From the NCBI RefSeq assembly GCF_018860425.1, contig NZ_JAHKPI010000008.1, positions 62,001 through 126,000 of the forward strand: 64,000 nt of DNA, given 5' to 3'. The notes below the pieces were generated by a model. That model saw only the letters and a list, made by a program, of their open reading frames with translations, ran no database searches and was not told where the DNA came from. Shown piece by piece: positions 29,096 through 38,212 of the stretch. Both the position numbers and the translations under genes were made by a program. The number at the start of each line of letters is the position of its first letter. The stretch's first letter is position 1. Origin of the DNA: Marinobacter sp. F3R08 (lineage in GTDB: Bacteria > Pseudomonadota > Gammaproteobacteria > Pseudomonadales > Oleiphilaceae).

Positions 29096-30211
29096 ATGAG
29101 ACCCGCTCACCGCATCCGTATAACGTATACGCTGTTAGGAGCTCTGGCACTTTCTGGCTGCCTGGAAAACGACAGCGACTCCGGCGACGACACCAGCACT
29201 GGTCGTGTTAACTATAACGGGTTCAACGGCCTGACTTACCAGACGGCCAGCCAGGCGGGCACCACCAATGCCGATGGGCAGTTCCGCTATTACCCCGGCG
29301 AAACCCTGGTATTTCAGGTGGGAGACCTGCAGCTGGCCAGCGACGTGCCAGCACAGCAATACGTTACCCTGCTGGAATTCTTTGAAGCCACCCGCACATC
29401 CCTGCAATCAGCGATGGTGGATGACGAAGGTTTAAGTACCCATACACTGACCGAACAACAAGTACTGCAAAACACAACACTGATGAATCTCTCCCGATTC
29501 CTAATGCTTCTGAACTGGAACCAGAACGTTGCAGAAGGCGAAGGAATCGATATTCGTGACCGGGTTATCACCCAGCTGAATGCCGCCCTACCAAACCTTA
29601 CAGCAGAGATTGATTTCAATGTCACCGAAGCCGAATTCACGGCTACCGATCCGATGTCTCCGGCTAATCAGCTTCTGGCCGCTATCTGCTTTTACCCGGA
29701 AGACGATGAGCTGTGTAATGAAGCTCCGACCCAGGAGGAAATCAATAACGCGCCTCCGCGGCCAGACAATGACGAGGATCGCGATCCGGATATCGAATAC
29801 AGTGAAGATTTGCAGGCAAAAAAGGATCGGATCGAAAACGCTGTGCGCACAATGGAGGACATCGACGCAGACGATGCCCGGAATTATCTTTCAAGAGAAC
29901 TGAAAGCAATCAGCACCACCGTCGCAAACCGCTATTTTCTCGATGACTACGAGGCCAGCCATCTATCCACAGATACAGATCTGCATCAGGTAACGATTCG
30001 AAAAATCGGGGGCTCCCCCTCTATTACAGAACTAGAGGCAATCAGCACCCGCCCCCACGATGTCCAGATCAATTCAACCGACTGGCAAAGCGGAGAGGTC
30101 GAGTATTTTGTAGCAGGCCCCACCGGTGGAGAGTCCGAACTTCTGCTCACTTTCCGCCCCGAACATACTTATCGGTGGGTGCGCAAACAGCTGCGGGTGA
30201 TTATCCGCTAA
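29096..30211 (+). CDS. Uncharacterised lipoprotein
   Basis: The product of 371 residues has a signal peptide ending in the lipobox LALSGC, then an Asp/Ser-rich linker (LENDSDSGDDTS). The first domain has YNGFNGLTYQTASQAGTTNADGQFRYYPGETLVFQVGDLQL, a beta-rich pattern (key parts GLTYQTASQ and GQFRYYPGE) that I have seen in marine gammaproteobacterial lipoproteins without known function. The middle is helical and very acidic, with PPRPDNDEDRDPDIEY. It is probably anchored in the outer or inner membrane facing the periplasm. Its last 11 bases overlap the 3' end of the convergent HD-GYP gene. Confidence 0.75.
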   Translation: MRPAHRIRITYTLLGALALSGCLENDSDSGDDTSTGRVNYNGFNGLTYQTASQAGTTNADGQFRYYPGETLVFQVGDLQLASDVPAQQYVTLLEFFEATRTSLQSAMVDDEGLSTHTLTEQQVLQNTTLMNLSRFLMLLNWNQNVAEGEGIDIRDRVITQLNAALPNLTAEIDFNVTEAEFTATDPMSPANQLLAAICFYPEDDELCNEAPTQEEINNAPPRPDNDEDRDPDIEYSEDLQAKKDRIENAVRTMEDIDADDARNYLSRELKAISTTVANRYFLDDYEASHLSTDTDLHQVTIRKIGGSPSITELEAISTRPHDVQINSTDWQSGEVEYFVAGPTGGESELLLTFRPEHTYRWVRKQLRVIIR

Positions 30212-31508
30212 TCAACCGGGACAGGTTCCAGCGGGACTCAACACCAGTTACATCATAGGAAGACGGGTCCAGCCCTTCAGTGCCGTGCGGCAGGCAATCC
30301 CGAACCCGAACCGTCTCTGACGCTTCTTTACCGTCATTGTATCTCGCCAGATCAATGATCTTAGCGGTTTTCAGGGGTTTGCATGCGGTGTCTGTCATTA
30401 CCATAACGCGAGGCCAAAGCCGGCGTTCGGGGGAATGTGAAACCACGATACCCCGCTGACCATCGGTCAGCTCAACCAGGCTGCCAGTCGGGTAGATACC
30501 AATTGCCTGGATGAAATTCTCAACCAGGTCTTCCTGAAACTCAATATTACGCATTTCGTAAAGCAGAGTTACCGCTTTTGCTGGCGTCATGGGTTCATTC
30601 TGAGAACGAGGTGCAATCAAGGTTTCGAAGAACTCCGCAATACCGGCCACCTTGGCCAGTAGCGGAATACGATCCCCCCGGACACCCTCGGGGAAACCAG
30701 ATCCGTTGTGACGTTCACGATGCCCCTGAACCACACTGAGCACCGCTCGTGAGAGCCCGCTTCCCTCCAACATGGCAACACCACGACTGACATATCCGCG
30801 GTATATCAAATATTCCTCGGAATTCAACTGACCTTCCCGGGCCAGCAATTCGGCCGGCAGAGCAGTCTTGCCTACCTGCGACAGCAAACAGCCCAGACCA
30901 AGGTGATTCAGAAGCCCCTCATTCAAGCCAAGACGGCGCCCGCATACCAGCGCCCATACTGACGTGTTCAAGACGTGCCGGTACAGGTAGCTGTCACTAA
31001 CGCGGGTGCGACTGAGCCATAATAAGGCATCGGGCTGGCGAATAACGCTACTCACCATTTTGCTCGTGATCTCAGCGATCGGCCTGATATCCGGCACGGC
31101 TTCGGTACGAAGGGTCTCGAAAAGCTGGTCCAACACCAGCTCCACATCATCAAGCAGGCGCTTGGACGCTTTCATTTCCTTTTTAAGGCTGGTGACGGTT
31201 TCGTAGGTTACCGGCTCACGAATGCTCAGCGGCGGCAATTGAAGCTGTTCTCGCCCACCACCACGTTTAGTCAGTGTCTTGCCAAACGCCTGCTTGCCAC
31301 CACCTTTTACCGACTTCGATTCCCGCGTTTCCGCCTCGTCGACCATTACCCACTTGCAATGGGACACCAGGGCTCGGATATCGTCCTGCGAACGGATATG
31401 AAAACCCTGTATTGGAAACGGCGTCTGGTGCCACGGTCGGTCAAGATCAGACACGAACATGCCTACTACCAGATCATGTACTGCGACTTTTTTCTGCTGG
31501 ACACCCAC
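30201..31508 (-). CDS. DUF3391 plus degenerate HD-GYP domain protein
   Basis: HD-GYP proteins normally hydrolyse cyclic di-GMP. The 435 residues begin with a DUF3391-like domain (VAVHDLVVGMFVSDLDRPW), then an HD-GYP-like domain at about residues 160-330. The metal-binding residues are largely lost. HDIGK is replaced by SQVGK, the downstream KRHP-type His is absent (IYRGYVSRG), and the DVYDA element reads EFFET. The GYP motif is NGSGFP. A C-terminal domain of about 100 residues with VELTDGQRGIVVSH follows. It is likely a c-di-GMP binding or signalling pseudoenzyme (inference). GTG start behind GAGG. Confidence 0.8.
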   Translation of the reverse strand: MGVQQKKVAVHDLVVGMFVSDLDRPWHQTPFPIQGFHIRSQDDIRALVSHCKWVMVDEAETRESKSVKGGGKQAFGKTLTKRGGGREQLQLPPLSIREPVTYETVTSLKKEMKASKRLLDDVELVLDQLFETLRTEAVPDIRPIAEITSKMVSSVIRQPDALLWLSRTRVSDSYLYRHVLNTSVWALVCGRRLGLNEGLLNHLGLGCLLSQVGKTALPAELLAREGQLNSEEYLIYRGYVSRGVAMLEGSGLSRAVLSVVQGHRERHNGSGFPEGVRGDRIPLLAKVAGIAEFFETLIAPRSQNEPMTPAKAVTLLYEMRNIEFQEDLVENFIQAIGIYPTGSLVELTDGQRGIVVSHSPERRLWPRVMVMTDTACKPLKTAKIIDLARYNDGKEASETVRVRDCLPHGTEGLDPSSYDVTGVESRWNLSRLISG

Positions 31509-31651
31509 GGGGATACCTCACACAACCCATTCTTCGATGGATACCATTCTGACCGACTGGCCGGAAGACACAATTACAATATAGTATCGTCAAGTAACTC
31601 AAATGCGACAAAGCGTAACGCTAATATTCAACTGGAAACAGAATGTAGCAA

Positions 31652-31667
31652 TGTGACAGCAGTCACA
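31652..31667. promoter_or_regulatory. CRP/Vfr-type binding site
   Basis: TGTGACAGCAGTCACA is a perfect match to the CRP core TGTGA-N6-TCACA; the flanks extend the symmetry to ATGTGAC/GTCACACAT with one offset. It lies 144 bp upstream of the HD-GYP start, in the 177-bp gap between that gene and the stop of the neighbouring lipoprotein gene. It is centred at a distance consistent with control of the HD-GYP gene. Confidence 0.65.
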
Positions 31668-31685
31668 CATTTTCGTCAAAAAGTG

Positions 31686-32294
31686 TCACTCAGCGTCACA
31701 TACCGATTCATCGAATTCCGGCAATCTAGCTTGCATCGAACCGCGTGGCACCTTGCGAACATACACCGTATAAGGCACTGACGAGGCCCTCAGGTAATCG
31801 AAATTCAACGCTTCTGAACCCTGCCCCTCAGCGACAACCGAAGGCGTGCATGAAACCAGTAGCTCCAGTTTGTCACCCACCTCGGCAACACGGGCCGCAG
31901 GATCCGTCGGATTAATAGACACGCAGCGGATCTCTCCGGTTGCCGGCTCTTCCGTCCCGGCGACAAGATCCTTACCAGGCTGGCCACATGCACGAATGCC
32001 TTCGCCACAACTGGCCAGGTTGGCGTCATCGCCATCATGCAGACGCCAGATACGGTCGCTGCATTGTGTCTCCACTTTCACCGGCGTTGCCTTGTCTCCG
32101 GTCAGCCACCACCCCGGGTAATCAGCGCTCTGCCAGGACAGCCGCACCTGACGTGGTTCTCCTGACGAATTTTCCGCCGGGAACATCGCAAAGTGGGAGT
32201 AGTAACTGGCACAGCCCGACATAAGCGACAGCATCAGGCTTCCAATAACTGGCTTGTAGACTCGGGATAAGGCTGAAAGGATCATCTGGCGCAT
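31686..32294 (-). CDS. Uncharacterised lipoprotein
   Basis: The 202-residue product has a signal peptide with lipobox LMSGC. A periplasmic beta-rich domain follows with seven Cys after the lipobox Cys, several of which could pair (TQCSDRIW, ASCGEGIRACGQ, IRCVSIN, VSCTPS, SVCDAE). The Cys content suggests an exported, disulfide-bonded protein. I do not recognise the family. It is upstream of the HD-GYP gene on the same strand but separated by the CRP-type site. Confidence 0.65.
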   Translation of the reverse strand: MRQMILSALSRVYKPVIGSLMLSLMSGCASYYSHFAMFPAENSSGEPRQVRLSWQSADYPGWWLTGDKATPVKVETQCSDRIWRLHDGDDANLASCGEGIRACGQPGKDLVAGTEEPATGEIRCVSINPTDPAARVAEVGDKLELLVSCTPSVVAEGQGSEALNFDYLRASSVPYTVYVRKVPRGSMQARLPEFDESVCDAE

Positions 32295-32358
32295 GCATTC
32301 CTGATGGTGACTCCCTGGGAAGGCTCATTATCCCTGGCAGGCATTTCAAATCCGCCGA

Positions 32359-32637
32359 TCAGTCACCATTCTGGTCAAACTGAAGGCCATATCCATCATT
32401 GGTATTGCGTACGACCACCATTTCAAGCACCGGAGCGGAAACGGGTAGCCCCTGGACTTGCACGGTGACCTTATCACCCAGACTGGGGGTAAACGGCTCT
32501 GTGTCGACAACAACGAATACTCCGCCGTCGGAGATATCCCGGGTCGAGAATACGAACTCCCCCAGTTCGGCATGAACCACTTTTACTTTCGCACTCATGG
32601 CAGTGCGTATGTGCTCTCTTCGATCGTTCTCATCCAT
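32359..32637 (-). CDS. Small PilZ-domain protein
   Basis: The 92-residue protein is a single PilZ domain. It has the RxxxR motif near the N-terminus (RREHIR) and the second motif DISDGG (D/NxSxxG form), the two elements that bind cyclic di-GMP. The rest is a beta barrel (GDKVTVQVQGLPVSAPVLEMVVVR). It is close to the HD-GYP pseudoenzyme gene, so both may belong to c-di-GMP signalling (inference). Confidence 0.85.
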   Translation of the reverse strand: MDENDRREHIRTAMSAKVKVVHAELGEFVFSTRDISDGGVFVVVDTEPFTPSLGDKVTVQVQGLPVSAPVLEMVVVRNTNDGYGLQFDQNGD

Positions 32638-32824
32638 CTGACGATTCCACTACTTTTCACATAGTTTTTATAGTCTTCTGAAGCATAACACCATTTCCAG
32701 AGAAATATGCCAACGGAGATATTGACTGTACGCTTAATAGAAATGAGAATGGTTGACGTTTTTAAACGCCTGCCAATCTCAACGCAGGCAAATCATTACT
32801 GGAAATACCTGAAAGGATAGGATT

Positions 32825-33841
32825 ATGCGAATGAAACTGGCAGCGACCGCAGCAATCGCCCTGACAGCCATGCCTATGGCGGCCTCTGCAGACGGCGAGG
32901 TTAACATCTACTCCTACCGCCAAGCATACCTTCTCGAACCCCTCCTCAATGCATTTGAGGAAGAAACCGGCATCCAGAGCAATGTGGTATTTGCCAAAAA
33001 GGGTCTCGCTGAACGCCTGGAGCGTGAAGGTCGCAACAGCCCTGCCGATGTCGTCATGACGGTAGATATTTCCCGTCTGAATGACCTGGTAGAGCGTGAC
33101 CTGGTTCAGCCTGTGAAAAACGACACCCTGGAAGAGAACATCCCGGACAATCTGCGTCATCCAGAAGGTAAATGGTTTGCACTGACCAGCCGTGGTCGCC
33201 TGATCTTCGTTTCAAAGGATCGCGTTGAGGAAGGCGAGATTACCACTTACGAACAACTGGCAGACGACAAGTGGGATAACAGAATCTGTACTCGCAGCGG
33301 CAAACATCCCTACAACATCGCCCTGTTCTCCTCCATGATCGCCCACCACGGTGAGGCTGAGACAGAGAAGTGGCTGGAAGGCCTGAAGGACAACCTGGCC
33401 CGCAAGCCTCAAGGTGGCGATCGTGACCAGATCAAGGCTATCGCAGAAGGCGTTTGCGACATTTCCATCGGTAACAGCTACTACTACGGCAATATGCTCA
33501 AAGATGAGAACCAGCGTCCGGTTGCAGAGCAGGTTCGCCTTGTGTTCCCGAACGCCGAAGGCCGGGGAACCCATGTGAACATCAGCGGCATTTCCCTGAC
33601 CAAAAGCGCGCCAAATCGCGAGAACGCCATCAAACTGATGGAGTTCCTGTCATCGCCTGAAGCCCAACGCATTTATGCCGAAGCGAATACCGAGTACCCG
33701 GCGAACCCGGACGTAAAGCCTGCCGGATTGGTTGCCGGATGGGGTGATATTCACCCGGATGACCTCTCACTGCAGGAAATTGCCGACAATCGCAATGCGG
33801 CAGTCAAGCTTGTTGACCGCGTCGACTACGACGGCGAATAA
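32825..33841 (+). CDS. fbpA: Ferric-iron ABC transporter substrate-binding protein (FbpA/FutA type)
   Basis: Periplasmic Fe(III)-binding protein of 338 residues. The signal peptide is MRMKLAATAAIALTAMPMAASA. The mature protein begins DGEVNIYSYRQAYLLEPLL, as in FbpA/FutA, and the iron-ligand tyrosines are visible in GNSYYYGNML. Further family motifs are LTSRGRLIFVSKDRV and GTHVNISGISLTKSAPN. It precedes its permease gene by 156 bp, with a strong hairpin between them. Confidence 0.93.
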   Translation: MRMKLAATAAIALTAMPMAASADGEVNIYSYRQAYLLEPLLNAFEEETGIQSNVVFAKKGLAERLEREGRNSPADVVMTVDISRLNDLVERDLVQPVKNDTLEENIPDNLRHPEGKWFALTSRGRLIFVSKDRVEEGEITTYEQLADDKWDNRICTRSGKHPYNIALFSSMIAHHGEAETEKWLEGLKDNLARKPQGGDRDQIKAIAEGVCDISIGNSYYYGNMLKDENQRPVAEQVRLVFPNAEGRGTHVNISGISLTKSAPNRENAIKLMEFLSSPEAQRIYAEANTEYPANPDVKPAGLVAGWGDIHPDDLSLQEIADNRNAAVKLVDRVDYDGE

Positions 33842-33849
33842 GGGTCAGT

Positions 33850-33876
33850 GGTGAGGGTGGTTCCGCCACCCTCACC
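33850..33876 (+). terminator. Stable hairpin between fbpA and fbpB
   Basis: GGTGAGGGTGG and CCACCCTCACC form an uninterrupted 11-bp stem around the loop TTCCG. No T-run follows, so it is more likely an mRNA-stabilising or partial attenuating element than a full terminator. It would favour high binding-protein expression over permease expression. Confidence 0.7.
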
Positions 33877-33997
33877 GGCCGACAGGCATACGGCGGGGTA
33901 AATCGTTCATGGCCCCAGCCATTGCAGGCGTCGGGCGACGTGACTACAATCTCCAACCTTCAAAGGGAAAGACCCTCCATCCAGACACAGGAACACT

Positions 33998-35686
33998 ATG
34001 AGCGAGGCCGCAACCAGCATTAACCCCGGGCTATCCCAGCCCCTGCTGGCAAAACGCACCTCCCCCAGATGGATGATCAGCGCCCTGCTGACCACCGCCA
34101 TTGTGGTACTTCCGGTGTTCTCAGTCGTTTTCCTGGCGTTTTTTCCTGAAGAGAACATCTGGCCCCATCTGATCGAAACAACCCTACCGCGCTACCTGAC
34201 AACGACCATCAAGTTAATGATTGGTGTCGGTGCCCTGACCCTCGTCATCGGTCTTGCCTCTGCCTGGGCGGTCACCATGTGCGAATTTCCCGGGCGCAAA
34301 TTCTTCGAATGGGCCATGTTACTGCCGTTTGCTGTGCCGGCTTACGTCATAGCCTATGTCTACACGAGCCTCCTCGACTATGCCGGGCCAGTACAGGGCG
34401 CGCTCAGGGATCTCTTCGGCTGGACCACTGCAGCCGACTACTGGTTTCCGGAAATACGCAGCCTTGAAGGCGCCACCCTCATGATCGGGCTGGTCTTGTA
34501 TCCTTATGTTTACCTGCTAGCCCGGGCCGCCTTCCTGGAACAGTCGCCTTCTCTCTTTGCGGTGAGCCGTAGTCTCGGCCATTCGGCACTTAGTACCTTT
34601 TTCAAGGTGGTTCTGCCCATAGCCCGACCAGCGGTTGCCGTAGGCCTTTCACTGGTACTCATGGAAACGCTGAACGATTTCGGGACGGTGGATTTCTTTG
34701 CGGTACAGACTCTCACAGCGGGCCTGTTCGACACCTGGATGAACCTGGGAAATCTTGGCGGCGCAGCCCAGATTGCCACCACCATGCTGATCTTCGTTGT
34801 TATTCTGGTTACCCTGGAACGCTACTCCAGGCGGCGCCAGCAACAATTCGCCGCCCGTGACAACCGAGAACCGATCCGACGCTTCACCATGTCATTTCCC
34901 CGCCAGATGGTTTGCATCGCTGTATGCGCATTGCCGGTGGTATTCGGATTCGTTATTCCCGGCGTCACACTTGGGATCTATGCCTGGGAATATTTTGGTG
35001 AAAGCTGGACGCCCGACTTCGTTCGGAATACTTTCAACAGCTTGTTCCTTTCAGGCACCGCCGCACTTACGACCATTTTGATCGGCGTCACCCTTGCTTA
35101 CAGCCGCCGCCTCCACAATACAAAAGGTATGCAGGTCCTTATGCGCCTGTCCAGCCTTGGCTATGCCATGCCCGGAGCAGTGCTGGCGGTGGGCGTTATT
35201 GTACCACTGGCAGGTTTTGATAATTGGCTTGATAGCCTGATGCGAGATGCCTTCGGGATCAGTTCAGGCCTGCTACTGAGCGGTTCAGCATTTGCATTGG
35301 TGTTTGCCTATACCGTTCGGTTCCTGGCGGTTTCCGCCGGCAGCGTCGAAAGCGCACTGCAAAAGATTACACCGAGTATGGACATGGCGTCCCGATCCCT
35401 GGGGCATAGCCCAGGCAAGACTCTGGTTCGGGTTCATCTGCCAATGCTCAGAGGTACGCTGGTTACAGCGGCTCTGGTTGTGTTCGTGGACTGCATGAAG
35501 GAATTACCGGCGACCCTGATATTAAGGCCATTCAATTTTGAGACACTGGCCACCTATGTGTACCAGTTTGCGTCTGATGAGCGTCTGTATCATAGCGCCC
35601 TTCCGGCCCTGATAATCGTCCTGGCAGGCATAGTTCCAATCATTCTGATGAGCCGCTCAATCTCCAACAGTCGCTCAATCGCCTGA
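33998..35686 (+). CDS. fbpB: Ferric-iron ABC transporter permease (fused two-module)
   Basis: Inner-membrane permease of 562 residues with two homologous halves of about six membrane segments each. Both halves contain the ABC-permease EAA motif region (SLGHSALSTFFKVVLPIARPA in the first; SLGHSPGKTLVRVHLPMLRG in the second). This arrangement is typical of FbpB/FutB/SfuB. No ATPase gene follows; the next gene is on the other strand. The ATPase must be encoded elsewhere. Confidence 0.93.
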   Translation: MSEAATSINPGLSQPLLAKRTSPRWMISALLTTAIVVLPVFSVVFLAFFPEENIWPHLIETTLPRYLTTTIKLMIGVGALTLVIGLASAWAVTMCEFPGRKFFEWAMLLPFAVPAYVIAYVYTSLLDYAGPVQGALRDLFGWTTAADYWFPEIRSLEGATLMIGLVLYPYVYLLARAAFLEQSPSLFAVSRSLGHSALSTFFKVVLPIARPAVAVGLSLVLMETLNDFGTVDFFAVQTLTAGLFDTWMNLGNLGGAAQIATTMLIFVVILVTLERYSRRRQQQFAARDNREPIRRFTMSFPRQMVCIAVCALPVVFGFVIPGVTLGIYAWEYFGESWTPDFVRNTFNSLFLSGTAALTTILIGVTLAYSRRLHNTKGMQVLMRLSSLGYAMPGAVLAVGVIVPLAGFDNWLDSLMRDAFGISSGLLLSGSAFALVFAYTVRFLAVSAGSVESALQKITPSMDMASRSLGHSPGKTLVRVHLPMLRGTLVTAALVVFVDCMKELPATLILRPFNFETLATYVYQFASDERLYHSALPALIIVLAGIVPIILMSRSISNSRSIA

Positions 35687-35698
35687 TACGTCAGACGA

Positions 35699-36175
35699 TT
35701 ATCGAGACGCCACATCCTTGACCACAAAACGCCCCTGGAATACGGCAACAGGGTCACCTTCAGGCATGGTTTTCGGCTCGCCGCAGAACACCTCGGCGGT
35801 CAGATCCAGCCGACCCTTGCCATGCCTGGCAAGGCTTCTGCGAAAACGCTCCGGTATTTCATCACCCGGCAGACGGCAGATGACATAGAAATCAGAGGTA
35901 ACCGGTTCAAGATAGTCGATATTCCCGTTCTGAACGACCACACCTCCCTTTAACCCAAGATCCGACAATGCAAGCTCAGTCAGTCCCCAGGCTGCAGTGA
36001 CCGCCGCCGAGTATACGCTTCCTCCGAAACCGGTACCCTGATGGTTACTGTTAGGCTCCAGAGGTGCGCTAAGCAACAACGAATGGCCATCCCACGAATG
36101 CAATTGAATAGCCAATGCCCGAGAAAGGGGAATCTCGTCGTAGATACGTTTCTGGAAAAGGGACAGCTGGCTCAT
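35699..36175 (-). CDS. Hot-dog thioesterase, YiiD C-terminal-domain type
   Basis: The 158-residue protein has the hot-dog pattern LSAPLEPNSNHQGTGFGGSVYSAAVTAAW, with the N-H-Q-GTGFGGS motif of the YiiD C-terminal-domain family, and INYLEPVTSDFYV-like strand sequence (NIDYLEPVTSDF). The substrate is unknown, likely an acyl-CoA or acyl-ACP. It lies convergent to fbpB, 12 bp apart, and downstream of an acyl-CoA synthetase gene but behind that gene's terminator. Confidence 0.8.
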   Translation of the reverse strand: MSQLSLFQKRIYDEIPLSRALAIQLHSWDGHSLLLSAPLEPNSNHQGTGFGGSVYSAAVTAAWGLTELALSDLGLKGGVVVQNGNIDYLEPVTSDFYVICRLPGDEIPERFRRSLARHGKGRLDLTAEVFCGEPKTMPEGDPVAVFQGRFVVKDVASR

Positions 36176-36252
36176 AACATCCTCCTGACATCTCTCCAGT
36201 CTAGGCTGGCTTCCCTCTTTTCCCTATGCGACTTATGTCGGTTTTCATCACG

Positions 36253-36274
36253 AAAAAGCCCGGCAGTGCCGGGC
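36253..36274 (-). terminator. Intrinsic terminator after the acyl-CoA synthetase gene
   Basis: On the minus strand GCCCGGC and GCCGGGC pair around a 3-base loop and are followed by five T. It lies 30 bp past the stop codon of the acyl-CoA synthetase gene. Confidence 0.88.
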
Positions 36275-36303
36275 CAGAAGTTCCTCATCTGTCCTGCCAG
36301 GAA

Positions 36304-37971
36304 TTACTGCCAGATAACAGGCTGACGCTGGGCATACCAGTGGTCGACTTTCTCCTGATAGGCGTCCTCAACCACGTTACGCTTCAGCTTCATCGTTGGT
36401 GTAAGAAAGCTGTTTTCAATCGACCATTCGTCGCTGACTACGGTGATGAACGCCAGCTGCTCATGAGGATCCACCGTCTTGTTCACATCAGCAATAAGCT
36501 GCCTGAAGCTTTGCTCGATCTCCTGACGAAACGCCTCATCCGCCATCTTCGGGCGAATCTCCTCACCCAGCATGACCAGCGCGTGAGGTTGAGTCTGATT
36601 GGCCCCCGAGACGCACACCATTTCAATGGCGTCGTGAGACATCAGGCGGTTCTCGATGGGCGCAGGCGCAATGTACTTGCCTTTACTGGTCTTGAAGATT
36701 TCCTTGATGCGGCCGGTTATCTTGAGTCGGCCCATTTCATCAATCTCGCCCTTGTCACCAGTCTTCAGGAAACCGTCCTCGGTAAAGGTTTCCCGGGTTT
36801 TCTCCTCATCCTTGTAGTAGCCCATCATGGTGGCCGGACTCTTGATCTGAATCTCACCTTCAGGGCTGATGCGGGTTTCAACACCCGGCATGGATTCACC
36901 CACGTACCCGGTTCTCGAGCGGCCCGGTTTACTCATGTGAGAATAGGCAAAATTCTCGGACATGCCGTAGCCTTCCAGCAACTCCAGGCCGAGGTTGCGA
37001 TACCAGTCCAGAACATCGCTTGCCAGTGGCGCGGAACCGCTGCCAGCCAGCTTGACCCTGTCCAGACCGAGGCCCTTGAGAATCTTCTTCTTGATCAATT
37101 TGTTCACTACCGGAATCTTCAGCAACCGGTCCAGCTTTTTCTTCGGCAGCTTCTGAAGAACGCCGTGCTGAAATTTCACCCACAACCGCGGCACCGACAG
37201 GAACAACGTCGGCTGCGCCCTCTGCAGATCCTTCACGAAGGTATCCAGAGACTCGGCAAAATACAGCTCGAAACCGGCATACAACGATGCCAGTTCCACA
37301 AAAGTACGCTCGAATACGTGGGCCAGCGGCAGATAAGACAGCATGCGTTCGTCGGAACCCACACCCAGCACCTCCATACCTCCCTCTGCTGCATAAGCCA
37401 TGTTGCCAAAGCTGAGCATTACACCCTTGGGTTTACCGGTACTTCCAGAGGTATAAACGATCGTGGCCAGTTCATTGGCATCACGCTGAACGCTTTCAGT
37501 CAGCGGGGGATACCTGGACACGATATCGTCCCAGGTTTCAAAATCGTTGGACGGGCTCAGGGGGAAGGAAATACAGCGTACCGACTCTGGAACACCGGGT
37601 TTCATCATATCCCAGTCATCCAGTTTGCCAACAAACACCACCTCACACTCGGCGTGGTTAAGGATGTACTTGACGGTATCCCCATTCAGCGTGGGGTAGA
37701 GTGGAACAGAAATGTGTCCAGCCATCCAGATAGCCCAATCCGTCATGATCCAATGGGCGCAATTTTTGGAGATAAGACCAATCCGACTTTTTTCCGGGAG
37801 GTTCAGGGACTTCAGATAAGACGCCATACGCCTTGCTTCATCCACCGCCCGGCCCCAGGTATATTCAACCACCTCCCCGCCGCCGACAGGCTGGGTCATG
37901 TAGAGGGAGTTCTCCTTGGCCTTCTCCCAGTGATAGACCATATCAAGGGGAAGTTTGTTTGTTGTGTCCAT
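36304..37971 (-). CDS. Long-chain acyl-CoA synthetase (AMP-binding)
   Basis: Activates fatty acids to acyl-CoA with ATP. The 555 residues contain the P-loop-like motif TIVYTSGSTGKPKGVMLS, YLPLAHVFER, LLEGYGMSE, the A8 region FLKTGDKGEIDEMGRLKITGRIKEIFK, and KGKYIAPAPIENRL. These place it in the long-chain FACS/bubblegum-like group. Marinobacter uses such enzymes to supply acyl-CoA for wax esters and alkane-derived acids (family knowledge). Single gene with its own terminator. Confidence 0.92.
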   Translation of the reverse strand: MDTTNKLPLDMVYHWEKAKENSLYMTQPVGGGEVVEYTWGRAVDEARRMASYLKSLNLPEKSRIGLISKNCAHWIMTDWAIWMAGHISVPLYPTLNGDTVKYILNHAECEVVFVGKLDDWDMMKPGVPESVRCISFPLSPSNDFETWDDIVSRYPPLTESVQRDANELATIVYTSGSTGKPKGVMLSFGNMAYAAEGGMEVLGVGSDERMLSYLPLAHVFERTFVELASLYAGFELYFAESLDTFVKDLQRAQPTLFLSVPRLWVKFQHGVLQKLPKKKLDRLLKIPVVNKLIKKKILKGLGLDRVKLAGSGSAPLASDVLDWYRNLGLELLEGYGMSENFAYSHMSKPGRSRTGYVGESMPGVETRISPEGEIQIKSPATMMGYYKDEEKTRETFTEDGFLKTGDKGEIDEMGRLKITGRIKEIFKTSKGKYIAPAPIENRLMSHDAIEMVCVSGANQTQPHALVMLGEEIRPKMADEAFRQEIEQSFRQLIADVNKTVDPHEQLAFITVVSDEWSIENSFLTPTMKLKRNVVEDAYQEKVDHWYAQRQPVIWQ

Positions 37972-38212
37972 GGATCTTCCTTGCAGTTCGTTATTTGAGT
38001 TATAGACAACTGATCATTAGACTTTTGTAGGGTATTTCAACTTAACATGAGCCGTCAAAGCGTGACACATGCAAATTGAATATCAGCTACACGGATCACA
38101 ACCCGGGCATCATGTGACACCACATCCCCTACCCCCTAGCCCCTGTGCCTGTGGTAAACTTTCGCGCCTTCAGAACTGAAATATTCCAGTTAACCTACCC
38201 GGAGATGGGCAT

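Noticed and set aside
32738..32760. Possible Fur box upstream of fbpA (AGAAATGAGAATGG)
   Set aside because: Only one of three hexamers fits the Fur consensus well. Iron control is plausible from function, but the sequence support is too weak to annotate.
36226..37998. 590-codon open frame antisense to the acyl-CoA synthetase
   Set aside because: The minus strand encodes a full, motif-complete synthetase. The opposite frame is a shadow and reads through the terminator hairpin.
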